Below are positions 26,506 through 37,776 of a stretch of DNA of 64,000 bases, one piece after another. The translations under genes and the position numbers were made by a program. Where the stretch lies: the NCBI RefSeq assembly GCF_014656475.1, contig NZ_BNCM01000002.1:124001-188000 (forward strand), written 5' to 3'. This stretch comes from Sinomonas cellulolyticus. GTDB taxonomy: Bacteria > Actinomycetota > Actinomycetes > Actinomycetales > Micrococcaceae. Below the pieces are notes generated by a model. The model made no database searches. It saw only the letters and a list, made by a program, of their open reading frames with translations, and was not told the DNA's origin. Every line of letters starts with the position of its first letter. Within the stretch, counting starts at the first letter, position 1.

Positions 26506-27360
26506 GTGCCTGAGGGCGACAACGTCTACCAGGCAGCGCGCAGGATGCAGGCGGCCCTCGGAGGCAAGCGGCTCGCCGCGAGCGACTTCCGCGTGCCGGC
26601 CTTCGCGACCCTGGACCTCGCCGGGTGGACCGTGCTCGAGGTCGTCTCCCGCGGCAAGCACCTTCTGCACCGCCTCGCCCCACCGGCGCCCGACGGCGGC
26701 CCCTCCCCCAGTCCAGAAGGCCGGCTGAGCATCCACTCCCACCTCTCCATGGAGGGCTCGTGGCAGGTTTACGGCGCTGGAGAGCGGTGGCGGAAGCCGG
26801 CCCACACGGCGCGTGCGGCGCTCAGGGCGGAGGACGGCACGAGCGCGGTCGGCTTCTCGCTCGGCGTGCTCGAGGTGATCCCCACCGCCGAGGAGGGCAG
26901 CGTCGTCGGCCATCTGGGACCGGACCTGCTCGGACCCGACTGGGACGCGGCCCGTGCCGAGGCGAACCTGCGCGCGGAGCCGGAGCGCGCCGTCGGCCTT
27001 GCGCTCCTCGACCAGCGCAACCTTGCCGGGATCGGCAACATCTACCGCTGCGAGGTGTGCTTCCTCGGGCGCGTCCACCCCGCCACTCCCGTGGGCCGTG
27101 TGCCGGACCTTCCGGGCATCGTCGCCATGGCCAAGCGCCTGCTCGAGGCGAACAAGGCGCGCCCGCGCAACACGGTGGGCGGGTTCGGGCCGCGCAACTC
27201 GACCTGGGTCTACGGGCGCGCCGGCCAGCCCTGCCTGCGCTGCCGCACGCGCATCGAGCACGCCACCCTCGCGGAGCCCACCCCGGGCACGGGGCCGCTC
27301 CTCGGGGAGACCCGGGAGCGGGACATCTGGTTCTGCCCGAGCTGCCAGCCCCTCCTCTGA
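26506..27360 (+). CDS. Fpg/Nei-family DNA glycosylase (endonuclease VIII type)
   Basis: This 284-residue bifunctional glycosylase/lyase starts at GTG 26506, giving the mature N-terminus PEGDNV, with the catalytic Pro and Glu right after the initiator. The helix-two-turn-helix DQRNLAGIGNIYRCEVCF and the C-terminal zinc finger (CLRCRTRIEH to FCPSCQ) are intact. It excises oxidised pyrimidines and cleaves the strand. It follows lhr closely and is probably co-expressed. Actinobacteria carry several paralogs, so I do not assign a number. Confidence 0.91.
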   Translation: MPEGDNVYQAARRMQAALGGKRLAASDFRVPAFATLDLAGWTVLEVVSRGKHLLHRLAPPAPDGGPSPSPEGRLSIHSHLSMEGSWQVYGAGERWRKPAHTARAALRAEDGTSAVGFSLGVLEVIPTAEEGSVVGHLGPDLLGPDWDAARAEANLRAEPERAVGLALLDQRNLAGIGNIYRCEVCFLGRVHPATPVGRVPDLPGIVAMAKRLLEANKARPRNTVGGFGPRNSTWVYGRAGQPCLRCRTRIEHATLAEPTPGTGPLLGETRERDIWFCPSCQPLL

Positions 27361-27370
27361 CCGGCACCCC

Positions 27371-27434
27371 CGGAAATGGTGGGTTGAGCAGGGTGCGGGC
27401 CGCCCGGACCCTGCAGAACCCAGCATTTGCCGGG
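27371..27434. repeat. Large imperfect palindrome (REP-like or terminator) between convergent genes
   Basis: A nested inverted repeat fills the gap between the Nei gene and mgtA. Pairs from outside in are CCGG/CCGG, AAATG/CATTT, TGGGTT/AACCCA, GCAGGGT/ACCCTGC and GGGC/GCCC, each step separated by one or two unpaired bases on each side. The centre is near 27401. Such a long, stepwise cruciform is more elaborate than a plain terminator. Confidence 0.75.
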
Positions 27435-27483
27435 ACGGGGGCAGGGGCGGCGGGGCAGGGCGGCCCGGCGGACAGAGTGCGGG

Positions 27484-30204
27484 TCAGCGGCGCCCGGCGG
27501 CCACGCCGTGCCCTGGCGGCCGGCGGAACCGAGGCTTGCCCGTGTGCACGAGGAACGGCACGGCACGCCGGTGCACCCGGGCGCGCCCGTGGTGCAGCAC
27601 GGAAAGCCGCGCCGCACGCCGGGCCTCCGCGCGGGCCGGCGCCTCGCGGGCCGCGCGCGCGTCCTCGGCGCGGTAGTAGAAGTGCTTGGCGGTCTCCACG
27701 AGGACGAGGTACAGCAGGACCATCCCGACGAGGGCGAGGAAGAAGTCCGCCGGGAGCGGCCAGAACCCGATGAGCGCCCCGATCGGTGTGTACGGCAGCA
27801 CCGCGCCGATCGCCACGACGGCCAGCACGCTCAGGGTCAGCGCCGCGGAGGCGCGGGATCGGAGGAAGGGGATCCGGCGCGTGCGGATCACGAACACGAT
27901 GAGCGTTTGCGTCGCGAGCGACTCGACGAACCAGCCGGCGCGGAACTCCTCTGGCGCGGCCTGGAAGACCCAGAGCATGAGCCCGAACGTCGCGAAGTCG
28001 AAGAGCGAGGAGATCGGCCCGAAGGCGATCATGAACCGGCGGATTCCTGCGATGTCCCAGTGCGCGGGCTTGCGGAGCTGCTCGCGGTCCACCTTGTCGG
28101 TCGGGATGGCGAGCTGGCTCGAGTCGTAGAGCAGGTTGTTCAGCAGGATCTGCCCGGGGAGCATCGGCAGGAACGTCAGGAACGCGCTCGCGGCCGCGGC
28201 GGAGAACATGTTGCCGAAGTTGCTGCTCGTGCCCATGAGCAGGTACTTGATGGTGTTCGCGAAGATCCGCCGGCCGCCCATGACGCCGTCCGCGAGGACC
28301 CCGAGGTCCTTCTCGAGGAGCACGACGTCGGCCGCGTCCTTCGCGACGTCGGTCGCCGAGTCGACGGAGATCCCGACGTCGGCGCGGTTGAGCGCGAGTG
28401 CGTCGTTGACCCCGTCGCCGAGGAACCCCACCGAGTGCGAGCGGCGCAGGATGCCGACGATCTGGGCCTTCTGCTCGGGGGAGACGCGCGCGAATACCCT
28501 CGCACCGGGCACGGCCGCGGCCAGTGCGGCCTCGTCCATCGCCTCGATCTCGGTTCCGGTCAGGACCGCCCCCGGGCGCATCTTCAGCACGGAGACCACG
28601 TGCTCCGCCACGAGGGCGTTGTCCCCCGTGGCGATCCTGACGTCCACGCCGAGGCCGTCCAGGCGCGCGAGGGATGCCCTCGCGTCGGCCTTCGGCCTGT
28701 CGATGAAGCTCAGGTACCCGGCGAGGGCGAGCGGGCCCGCGGCGTCGTGCGCGCCGGGGAGCTGGTGCGAGCTGGCGACGGCGACCACGCGGGCGCCTCG
28801 CCGGAACAGCGCGTCGAGGGCGGCGCGGTCCGCCTCCGTCACCCCGGTGCACGCGTCCAGCACCGCCTCGGGAGCGCCCTTGAGGATGCGCACGGGGCCT
28901 CCCCCGGCGGGTCCCGCGGCCACGACGGTCTCCATGGTGCGGGTCTCGTGGTCGAACGGGCGCAGCGAGATGCGGGTCCGCCCCGCGAGCGTGGCCGGAA
29001 GGTGAGGGAACGCCTCCCAGAGGGCGGCGTCGACCGGGTTCTGCCCCTCGCCGGAGGCACCGGGCGCGCACGGGTCGACCTCGCAGCAGAGCATCGCGAG
29101 CTCGGTGAGCTGCTGCGAGTCAGCCGCGGCACTCGGCACGGCCTCCTCGAACCCGATCCGCCCCTCAGTGAGCGTGCCGGTCTTGTCCGTGACGAGGACA
29201 TCGAGGTTGCCGAGGTCCTCGATCGCAAGGAGCCGCTTGACGAGCACGCCCCGCTTGGCGAGGAGGCGCGATCCCGCGGCGAGGGAGGTGCTCACGACGG
29301 CGGGCAGCAGCTGTGGCGTGATGCCCACCGCGATGGCGAGGGAGAACAGCACCGAGTCGAGGAAGGGCCGCTGCAGGAGCAGGTTGATGATGAGGATCCC
29401 GGCGGTGAGGAACACCCCGACCCACAGCAGCATGAGCGAGAACTCCTTGAGCCCGCGCTGGAACGTCGTCTCGGGCAGGCCCTGTGCGAGGCCGGCGGCG
29501 ATGCGGCCGAACTCGGTGTCGGGACCGGTGGCCGTGACGACCGCACGGGCCGACCCGGCGTGGACCACGGTGCCCATGAGGATGGTGCCTGTCAGTTCGG
29601 CGAGCGCCGGGGCGGCCCCGTTCGGCCCCGGGGCGACAGGGGCGGCGGACTTCTCGACGGCCGCGGACTCGCCGGTCAGGACGCCCTCGTCGGTCTCGAG
29701 ACCCACGGACTCGAGCACGCGCGCGTCGGCAGGGATGATGGCGCCCAGGCCCACCCGGATGATGTCCCCTGGCACGAGCTCGCGGACGGGCACCTGGCGC
29801 TCAGCGCCGCCGCGCACCACCACGACGGTGTGCGAGATCCGCTCGTGGAGGTCCGCCGCGGTCTTCTCGGCGCGGAACTCGTTCACGAATCCCAGCAGGG
29901 CACTGCCGAGGAGGATCACGACGATGATGGTGGCGTTGAGCTGGTCCCCGGTGGCGAAGGACATGGCCGCGGCGGCCACCAGGAGGCCCTGCAGGGGGCT
30001 CGCGAACTGGCGCACGAGCACGTGGAACCAGCTCACGCGGCGTGCTTCGAGGACGTTGGCGCCCTGCGCGAGGCGTCGGGATGCCTCGGCCTCGTCGAGG
30101 CCCTGGCTGGAGGTGCCGAGGGCGGCAAGGACTGCCTCACCGGGCATGGACGCGGCCGTCACGGCCGGAAGCTGGGCCCGCTCGGGTACCGTCTCGACGC
30201 TCAC
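27484..30204 (-). CDS. mgtA: Magnesium-translocating P-type ATPase (P3B)
   Basis: This 906-residue P-type ATPase has the phosphorylated aspartate D340 in DKTGTLTEG, the TGES motif (VLTGESAAVEKS), the GDGVND hinge (GFLGDGVNDALALN) and ten expected helices. Sequence around LNNLLYDSSQLAIPTDKVD is typical of the MgtA/MgtB group, which imports Mg2+. It starts at GTG 30204; TAGCAT (30211-30216, minus strand) six bases away indicates a leaderless mRNA and supports that codon. No Mg2+-sensing leader is therefore present. Confidence 0.92.
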   Translation of the reverse strand: MSVETVPERAQLPAVTAASMPGEAVLAALGTSSQGLDEAEASRRLAQGANVLEARRVSWFHVLVRQFASPLQGLLVAAAAMSFATGDQLNATIIVVILLGSALLGFVNEFRAEKTAADLHERISHTVVVVRGGAERQVPVRELVPGDIIRVGLGAIIPADARVLESVGLETDEGVLTGESAAVEKSAAPVAPGPNGAAPALAELTGTILMGTVVHAGSARAVVTATGPDTEFGRIAAGLAQGLPETTFQRGLKEFSLMLLWVGVFLTAGILIINLLLQRPFLDSVLFSLAIAVGITPQLLPAVVSTSLAAGSRLLAKRGVLVKRLLAIEDLGNLDVLVTDKTGTLTEGRIGFEEAVPSAAADSQQLTELAMLCCEVDPCAPGASGEGQNPVDAALWEAFPHLPATLAGRTRISLRPFDHETRTMETVVAAGPAGGGPVRILKGAPEAVLDACTGVTEADRAALDALFRRGARVVAVASSHQLPGAHDAAGPLALAGYLSFIDRPKADARASLARLDGLGVDVRIATGDNALVAEHVVSVLKMRPGAVLTGTEIEAMDEAALAAAVPGARVFARVSPEQKAQIVGILRRSHSVGFLGDGVNDALALNRADVGISVDSATDVAKDAADVVLLEKDLGVLADGVMGGRRIFANTIKYLLMGTSSNFGNMFSAAAASAFLTFLPMLPGQILLNNLLYDSSQLAIPTDKVDREQLRKPAHWDIAGIRRFMIAFGPISSLFDFATFGLMLWVFQAAPEEFRAGWFVESLATQTLIVFVIRTRRIPFLRSRASAALTLSVLAVVAIGAVLPYTPIGALIGFWPLPADFFLALVGMVLLYLVLVETAKHFYYRAEDARAAREAPARAEARRAARLSVLHHGRARVHRRAVPFLVHTGKPRFRRPPGHGVAAGRR

Positions 30205-30254
30205 GGGGTCATGCTACGCGCCGAGGATGGCCGTTCCGCGCGCGGGCCTCGCGG

Positions 30255-30968
30255 CTACGCGTACAGCGCTGCGAGGTGCTCGCCCCACGCGGCGGCGAGC
30301 TCGGCCGACCGTGCCGCGCGGGCGGCGTCGTCCGCGAGGGCGAGCGAGAAGTCATGGAGGGTCAGGCCCACCCGGTCGCCGAAGAGGTTGCGGCCGAACA
30401 CGCGGACGAGGGCGGCCTCGGACCGCAGCCCCAGGAAGTACGGGGTGGAGTAGTCCACGGTCGCCTCGACGAGGCCGAGGCCGGGCAGGCTGAGGTCGCG
30501 CTTCTCGCCGGCGATCACGCCCGTGAGCCCGAAGGCCGCGAGGAACCTCTCGAACGCGTCCGGCGCCGCGGCGCCCTCGGGGCCCCGGACGTCGGCGAAG
30601 GCCACCGGGCGGCCGTCGAAGTGCTTGAGGTACTCCCCGAGGGTGTGGAGGTAGAAGAGCGTGTGCTTCGCGGCGCCGCCGTACTGCTGCTCCCAGTTGT
30701 CCGTCATGACCCCTGAGTGGACGTAGTGCAGGTGGGTGCCGTCCGGGCCCGGGGTCAGGACGTGCTCAAGCTGGTTGAACCAGCCGTCGGCTCCCTCCAT
30801 GCGGGTGACGAGATGGGTGGGGAACTCGTTGACGGTCGTCACGGCGGGCCACTGGTCGGTCGGGAACATCCAGGCGGCGGTGTCCTCGGTGACGGCCTTC
30901 CAGATCCGGTCCGGCGCCGCCTGGAGCACGACGTCCTGGACGATCTCGAAGGGATGGTTCTCTGTCAT
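30255..30968 (-). CDS. SRPBCC (AHSA1-like) protein
   Basis: This 237-residue protein has an AHSA1/START-like N-terminal domain (about 1-140, beginning IVQDVVLQAAPDRIWKAVTED) and a second segment of similar size that may be a further SRPBCC-like half. Such proteins bind hydrophobic ligands. Its ATG overlaps the stop of the ArsR gene (ATGA); ArsR plus SRPBCC pairs are a frequent operon type in actinobacteria. The ligand is unknown. Confidence 0.83.
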   Translation of the reverse strand: MTENHPFEIVQDVVLQAAPDRIWKAVTEDTAAWMFPTDQWPAVTTVNEFPTHLVTRMEGADGWFNQLEHVLTPGPDGTHLHYVHSGVMTDNWEQQYGGAAKHTLFYLHTLGEYLKHFDGRPVAFADVRGPEGAAAPDAFERFLAAFGLTGVIAGEKRDLSLPGLGLVEATVDYSTPYFLGLRSEAALVRVFGRNLFGDRVGLTLHDFSLALADDAARAARSAELAAAWGEHLAALYA

Positions 30969-31573
30969 GGCTGCACTTCCTTGGGATTCGGGTCTTCCTT
31001 GAGGGCCGGGTGGAGGGCGACGACGAGGCGGTGCTTCCGCCCGCCCGCCGCCCCCGGGTCGTGGTACTTGGCGGCGAGCCGGGCCACCTCGGCGCCGAGC
31101 TCGGAGGCGAACGCGGCCCGGGACGCCGCGGATGCGAAGGTGACCTCGCCGTCCACGGCGAAGGTGGCGAGCTGCTGCCGGGCGGCGACCGCCCCGGAGA
31201 GCAGGCGCCCCACGTCGCGCAGCAAGCGCGCAGCAAGGGCCACGAGCCAGTAGGCGCTGAAGCGGTCGCGCAGGTGCTCCGGGTCCGGCTGGACGAGCGA
31301 GATCACCGACGGGGAGATCACGTACGAGGAGGCGGTGGCCTGGAGGACCCGTTCCATGACGTTGCCCTTGCGGCGCTCCTCGACGAGTTCCACGAGTCCG
31401 TGCTCCTCGAGCGCGTGGAGGTGGTAGTTCACCTTCTGCCGCGGCAGCCCCACCTTCGCGGCGAGTCCCGCGGCGGACGACGGCGCGGCCAGCTCGCGCA
31501 GGAGCCTCGCCCTGAGGGGGTCGAGACTCGCCGCGGCCGCCGCGGCGTCCTCGATCACGACAACCTCTTGCAT
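30965..31573 (-). CDS. ArsR-family transcriptional regulator
   Basis: This 202-residue regulator has a winged helix-turn-helix at about 15-80 (DPLRARLLRELAAPSS then GLPRQKVNYHLHALEEHGLVEL) and a longer C-terminal ligand or dimer domain. It lacks the Cys-x-Cys metal site of classical ArsR, so it is probably not metal-sensing. The start (31573) has TTGACA and CACTCT placed at -35 and -10 only six bases before the ATG, so the mRNA looks leaderless. An inverted repeat in that promoter suggests autoregulation. Confidence 0.87.
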   Translation of the reverse strand: MQEVVVIEDAAAAAASLDPLRARLLRELAAPSSAAGLAAKVGLPRQKVNYHLHALEEHGLVELVEERRKGNVMERVLQATASSYVISPSVISLVQPDPEHLRDRFSAYWLVALAARLLRDVGRLLSGAVAARQQLATFAVDGEVTFASAASRAAFASELGAEVARLAAKYHDPGAAGGRKHRLVVALHPALKEDPNPKEVQP

Positions 31574-31579
31574 GTCTCC

Positions 31580-31608
31580 AGAGTGCTACCGACAAGAAAA
31601 GTTGTCAA
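31580..31608 (-). promoter_or_regulatory. Promoter and likely operator of the ArsR/SRPBCC operon
   Basis: On the minus strand TTGACA (31603-31608) and CACTCT (31580-31585) are separated by 17 bases. The spacer holds GACAA and TTGTC arms (31591-31595 and 31602-31606) around a 6-base A/T-rich centre. The arrangement fits a repressor site for the ArsR protein itself. Confidence 0.6.
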
Positions 31609-31718
31609 GGAAATCAGAGGTATCGGTTCTCGCCCCTGCCGTAAGTCCCTAGCCCGGGCCACTCCCGCGGGACAAGAATGGTGCTGGTCACGGCAGACCG
31701 CCAGAGAAGAGGACCATC

Positions 31719-32396
31719 GTGGAGAGAACAGCAGACGCGCAGGCCAGCGGAGCGCACCCCCTGCGGGTCTTCATCCTCGATGACCACGAGCTTGTGCGCC
31801 GCGGCCTGAAGGAACTCCTCGAGGACGAGGGCTTCGAGGTCGTGGGAACCTCGGGAACGGCAGCGGAGGCGACCCGCCGGATACCGGCGCTCAAGCCGGA
31901 CGTCTCGGTCCTGGACGTGCGCCTGCCGGACGGTACGGGCATCGAGGTGTGCCGCGACGTCCACGCCGTGGACCCGAGCCTTCCGTGCGTCATGCTCACG
32001 AGCTACGACGACGAGGACTCGCTCCGGGGAGCGATCGTCGCCGGCGCCAACGGCTACGTCCTGAAGGAGATCCGCGGCACCGAGCTCGTCACGGCCCTGC
32101 GCCGCGCGGCCGCCGGGGAGTCCCTGTTCGACCCGGCACTCAAGGCGAAGGTCATCGCCGGGCTAGCCCCGCACCACGAGGCGACCGACCCCCGGCTCGA
32201 GCTGCTCAGCCCCCAGGAGCGCCGCGTGCTGGGCCTGATCGGCGAGGGCATGACCAACCGGGAGATCGGCGAGCACCTGTTCCTCGCGGAGAAGACCGTC
32301 AAGAACTACGTCTCGTCCCTGCTCGCCAAGCTCGGCTATGAGCGCCGCACCCAAGCCGCGCTGTTCATCGCCCGCGCCACGGACAACGGGCACTGA
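31719..32396 (+). CDS. devR: DevR/DosR-like NarL-family response regulator
   Basis: This is a 225-residue regulator. The receiver domain (about 15-135) has acidic D21/D22, phosphoacceptor D66 (VLDVRLPDG) and the YVLKEI switch segment. The LuxR-type helix-turn-helix (LSPQERRVLGLIGEGMTNREI onward, with TVKNYVSSLLAKLG) follows. The spacing and the TVKNYVS helix are as in mycobacterial DosR. GTG 31719 is used, with GAGGACC upstream. The cognate kinase lies tail-to-tail on the other strand. DosR half-site sequences (AGTCCC 31645-31650, GGGAC 31669-31673) occur upstream but no full box. Confidence 0.88.
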   Translation: MERTADAQASGAHPLRVFILDDHELVRRGLKELLEDEGFEVVGTSGTAAEATRRIPALKPDVSVLDVRLPDGTGIEVCRDVHAVDPSLPCVMLTSYDDEDSLRGAIVAGANGYVLKEIRGTELVTALRRAAAGESLFDPALKAKVIAGLAPHHEATDPRLELLSPQERRVLGLIGEGMTNREIGEHLFLAEKTVKNYVSSLLAKLGYERRTQAALFIARATDNGH

Positions 32397-32398
32397 CC

Positions 32399-34700
<2,302 letters not shown>

Positions 34701-34704
34701 GCCG

Positions 34705-37110
34705 ATGAGCGCCCCCGCCCGGACCGGAACGGCACTGGTCCTGCCCTTCGACGCCGTCGGGATCGCCGACGTGCCCAGCGTAGGCGGCAAGAACGCCTCC
34801 CTCGGCGAGCTGACCCAGCACCTCCGCGCCGCGGGGGTCGCCGTGCCCGAGGGCTTCGCGACCACCGCGGACGCCTACCGCCTCTACCTGGGCGCCAACG
34901 GCATCCGCGATTCCCTCGCCCCCCTGCTGGACGCGTTCCGAGACGGCCGCGCGAGCCTGAAGGACACGGGGGCCGCCGCGCGCTCCCTGCTGCTCTCCGG
35001 AACCTTCCCCGAAGCGCTCACGACGGCGATCACCTCCGCCTACAGCGACCTCGCCGCCCGCGTGGGCCGGGAGCAGCCGGCCGTCGCCGTGCGCAGCAGC
35101 GCGACCGCAGAGGACCTTCCCGAGGCCAGCTTCGCGGGGCAGCAGGAGACCTTCCTCAACGTCTCGGGCGAGGAGGCCCTCCTGGACGCGTGCCGGCGCT
35201 GCTTCGCCTCGCTGTTCACGGACCGCGCCATCACCTACCGCGAGCTGCGCGGAATCGACCACCTCGACGTCGCGCTCTCCATCGGCGTGCAGCGCATGGT
35301 GCGCTCCGACCTGGCGGGCTCCGGGGTGATGTTCTCCCTCGACACGGAGTCCGGCTTCCCGCGCGTCGTGTCGATCAGCGCCGCATGGGGCCTGGGCGAG
35401 ACCGTGGTGCAGGGGACGGTCAACCCCGACCACTACGAGGTGTTCTCGCCGCTCCTGGAGGACCATGCCCTCACGCCAGTGATCGGGCGCACGGCGGGCG
35501 CCAAGGAGCACAAGCTCGTGTTCGCGCCCGCCGGCTCCGGCACCGTGCTGCTCGAGACGTCGCCCTCCGAGCGGGAAGCGCTCGTGCTCAGCGACGAGGA
35601 GATCCTCACGCTCGCCCGCTGGGCCGTGGCCGTGGCCGAGCACTACGGCCGGCCCATGGACATGGAGTGGGCCAAGGATGGGTCCACGGGCGAGCTGTTC
35701 ATGGTCCAGGCCCGCCCGGAGACGGTCCAGGCGCAGCGGAGCGCCTCCTCCTTCCGGGTCCACCGGCTCACCGGGACGGGCCCCGTCCTGGCCCGGGGCG
35801 CCGCGATCGGGGACGCCGTGGCCTCCGGGGAGGCGTGCGTCATCGCCGACACCTCGGACATCGGGCGGTTCCGTGACGGTGCCGTGCTCGTGACCACGAT
35901 GACGGACCCGGACTGGGTGCCGATCATGAAGCGCGCCTCTGGGATTGTGACGGACCACGGCGGCCCCACAAGCCATGCCGCGATCGTGAGCCGCGAGCTC
36001 GGCGTTCCCGCCGTGGTGGGCACCGTGCAGGGCACGACGGCGATCGCGGACGGCGCCCCCATCACCGTCTCCTGCGCGCAGGGCGCCGAGGGCCTCGTCC
36101 TGGGCGGCCTCGTCCCCTACGAGGTGGAAGAAGCCGACATCGGGTCCCTGCCCGCCACGCGCACCCACGTCATGGTGAACCTCGCCGACCCCTCAGCGGC
36201 GTTCCGGTGGTGGCGCCTGCCCACGGCCGGCGTGGGCCTGGCACGGATGGAGTTCATCATCTCCACCCTGATCCGGATCCACCCGATGGCGCTCGTGCAC
36301 CCGGAACGGGTCGAGGACGCCGAGGACCGCGCGGAGATCGGCCGTCTCACCCGCGGCTATGCGGACCCGACCGAGTACTTCGTGGACCGTCTGGCCAGGG
36401 GCATTGCCAAGATCGCCGCGCCGTTCCACCCGGGACCGGCCATCGTCCGCCTGAGCGACTTCAAGACCAACGAGTATGCGGGCCTGCTCGGCGGCGCGGC
36501 GTTCGAGGACGCCGAGGAGAACCCCATGCTCGGCTTCCGCGGCGCGTCCCGGTACTACGACGAGCGCTACCGGGAGGGCTTCGCGCTCGAGTGCCGGGCG
36601 CTGAAAAAGGCACGCGAGGAGCTCGGGTTCGCCAACGTCGTCGTGATGGTGCCGTTCTGCCGCACCCCGGACGAGGCGGACGCCGTCCTCGCGGCGATGG
36701 CCGAGCACGGCCTTGCCCGCGGCGAGAACGGCCTCAAGGTGTACATGATGTGCGAGATCCCCTCGAACGTGATCCGCGCGGAGGAGTTCGCGGCCCGGTT
36801 CGACGGGTTCTCCATCGGCTCCAACGACCTCACCCAGCTCGTGCTCGGGGTGGACCGCGACTCGGCCCTGCTCTCCGCCCGCTTCGACGAGCGCGACCCG
36901 GCCGTGACGGCCATGATCGCCGAGGCCATCCGCAAGGCGCACGAGGCCGGCATCCCGATCGGCATCTGCGGCCAGGGTCCGAGCAACCACCCGGACTTCG
37001 CCCAGTTCCTCGTGGGCGAGGGCATCGACTCGATCTCCCTGAATCCGGACAGCGTGCTGCGCACCATCCCGGTCATCGCGGCGGCGGAGGAGCGCCGGCC
37101 CCCCACCTGA
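34705..37110 (+). CDS. ppsA: Phosphoenolpyruvate synthase
   Basis: This 801-residue enzyme converts pyruvate, ATP and water to PEP, AMP and phosphate. The ATP-binding domain (GGKNASLGELTQHL at the start; AVRSSATAEDLPEASFAGQQ) is followed by the swivelling phosphohistidine domain with H424 in GGPTSHAAIVSRELG and the PEP-binding barrel, ending with the conserved CGQGPSNHPDF segment and its Cys. Length is normal. It is coupled to the Cys-rich bundle gene, which points to induction in a DevR-type response, when gluconeogenic flux matters. Confidence 0.93.
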   Translation: MSAPARTGTALVLPFDAVGIADVPSVGGKNASLGELTQHLRAAGVAVPEGFATTADAYRLYLGANGIRDSLAPLLDAFRDGRASLKDTGAAARSLLLSGTFPEALTTAITSAYSDLAARVGREQPAVAVRSSATAEDLPEASFAGQQETFLNVSGEEALLDACRRCFASLFTDRAITYRELRGIDHLDVALSIGVQRMVRSDLAGSGVMFSLDTESGFPRVVSISAAWGLGETVVQGTVNPDHYEVFSPLLEDHALTPVIGRTAGAKEHKLVFAPAGSGTVLLETSPSEREALVLSDEEILTLARWAVAVAEHYGRPMDMEWAKDGSTGELFMVQARPETVQAQRSASSFRVHRLTGTGPVLARGAAIGDAVASGEACVIADTSDIGRFRDGAVLVTTMTDPDWVPIMKRASGIVTDHGGPTSHAAIVSRELGVPAVVGTVQGTTAIADGAPITVSCAQGAEGLVLGGLVPYEVEEADIGSLPATRTHVMVNLADPSAAFRWWRLPTAGVGLARMEFIISTLIRIHPMALVHPERVEDAEDRAEIGRLTRGYADPTEYFVDRLARGIAKIAAPFHPGPAIVRLSDFKTNEYAGLLGGAAFEDAEENPMLGFRGASRYYDERYREGFALECRALKKAREELGFANVVVMVPFCRTPDEADAVLAAMAEHGLARGENGLKVYMMCEIPSNVIRAEEFAARFDGFSIGSNDLTQLVLGVDRDSALLSARFDERDPAVTAMIAEAIRKAHEAGIPIGICGQGPSNHPDFAQFLVGEGIDSISLNPDSVLRTIPVIAAAEERRPPT

Positions 37111-37113
37111 GAC

Positions 37114-37162
37114 CCGGGGTCACGTCCCCGCCACCCGGGGTCACGTCCCTGCTCTGGGACGC
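37114..37162. repeat. Two copies of the CCGGGGTCACGTCC element plus hairpin
   Basis: CCGGGGTCACGTCC occurs at 37114-37127 and 37135-37148, directly after the ppsA stop, and GTCCC/GGGAC (37145-37159) can close a small hairpin. The same element forms the longer array at 63147-63255. The rest of the gap to hsp20 (37227) is featureless G+C-rich sequence. Confidence 0.75.
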
Positions 37163-37226
37163 GCACGACGGCGGCGACTCGCCCACGCGGGCGCGCCGCC
37201 GCCGTCGCACGTCCTGCCAGGCGGCC

Positions 37227-37652
37227 TCAGCCGCGGGTGACGTTGATCTTGGACTTCGGGGGGGTGGGCGGCGTCTGCGGGACGGGCACTCGGACCTCCA
37301 GCACTCCGTCCTTGTAGGTGGCCGTGACGGACTCCGCCGTGGCACCCTCGGGGAGCGGAAGCGTGCGCGAGAACGATCCGTACCTGAACTCGCTGCGGTA
37401 GGAGTCCTTCTCCTTCTGCTCCGTCTTCTCCTCCCGGTAGCCCGAGATGTGGAGGCTGCCGTCCGTGATGCTCACGTCGACGTCCTTCTCGGGATCGATG
37501 CCCGGCAGCTCGGCACGGACAACCAGTGAATCGCCGTCCCGGACCTCCTCGACCTTGATGGCCGCGCTCGAGGTCGAATCCCCCTCGAAGAACTTCTCCA
37601 GCAGCTCGAACGGCCGACGCCGCGGGTCCAGCCAGTGGGCAAGCTCGGACAT
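37227..37652 (-). CDS. Hsp20/alpha-crystallin family small heat-shock protein
   Basis: This 141-residue chaperone has an alpha-crystallin domain at about 35-125, with LPGIDPEKDVDVSITDGSL at its start and the GVLEVRVP motif near its end. The short N-terminus (LAHWLDPRRRPFELLEKFF) and the PQTPPTPPKSKI tail complete it. In mycobacteria the related Acr/HspX is the best-known DosR target. Here the gene lies within the DevR neighbourhood, but I find only a GGGACC half-site upstream. GAAAGG serves as Shine-Dalgarno. Confidence 0.9.
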   Translation of the reverse strand: MSELAHWLDPRRRPFELLEKFFEGDSTSSAAIKVEEVRDGDSLVVRAELPGIDPEKDVDVSITDGSLHISGYREEKTEQKEKDSYRSEFRYGSFSRTLPLPEGATAESVTATYKDGVLEVRVPVPQTPPTPPKSKINVTRG

Positions 37653-37776
37653 GACTGATCACCTTTCTTCACCGTACGGGCACCGCTTCCTCGGTCCCTC
37701 ACGTTCCAGCGTGCCCCGGAGAGGGAGGCATGGGAAGAGCCGGAGGTCCTATCTGGCAGGGTCCGTCAAGGAAGAA

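Noticed and set aside
30205..30254. Mg2+-sensing leader before mgtA
   Set aside because: The -10 element is six bases from the GTG, leaving no room for a leader RNA.
27427..30453. 1,008-codon plus-strand frame opposite mgtA
   Set aside because: Composition is His/Gly/Arg-rich with no motifs, a typical antisense shadow in high-G+C DNA. mgtA has all P-type ATPase motifs.
37653..37776. DosR box upstream of hsp20
   Set aside because: Only a GGGACC half-site is present; the second half does not match.
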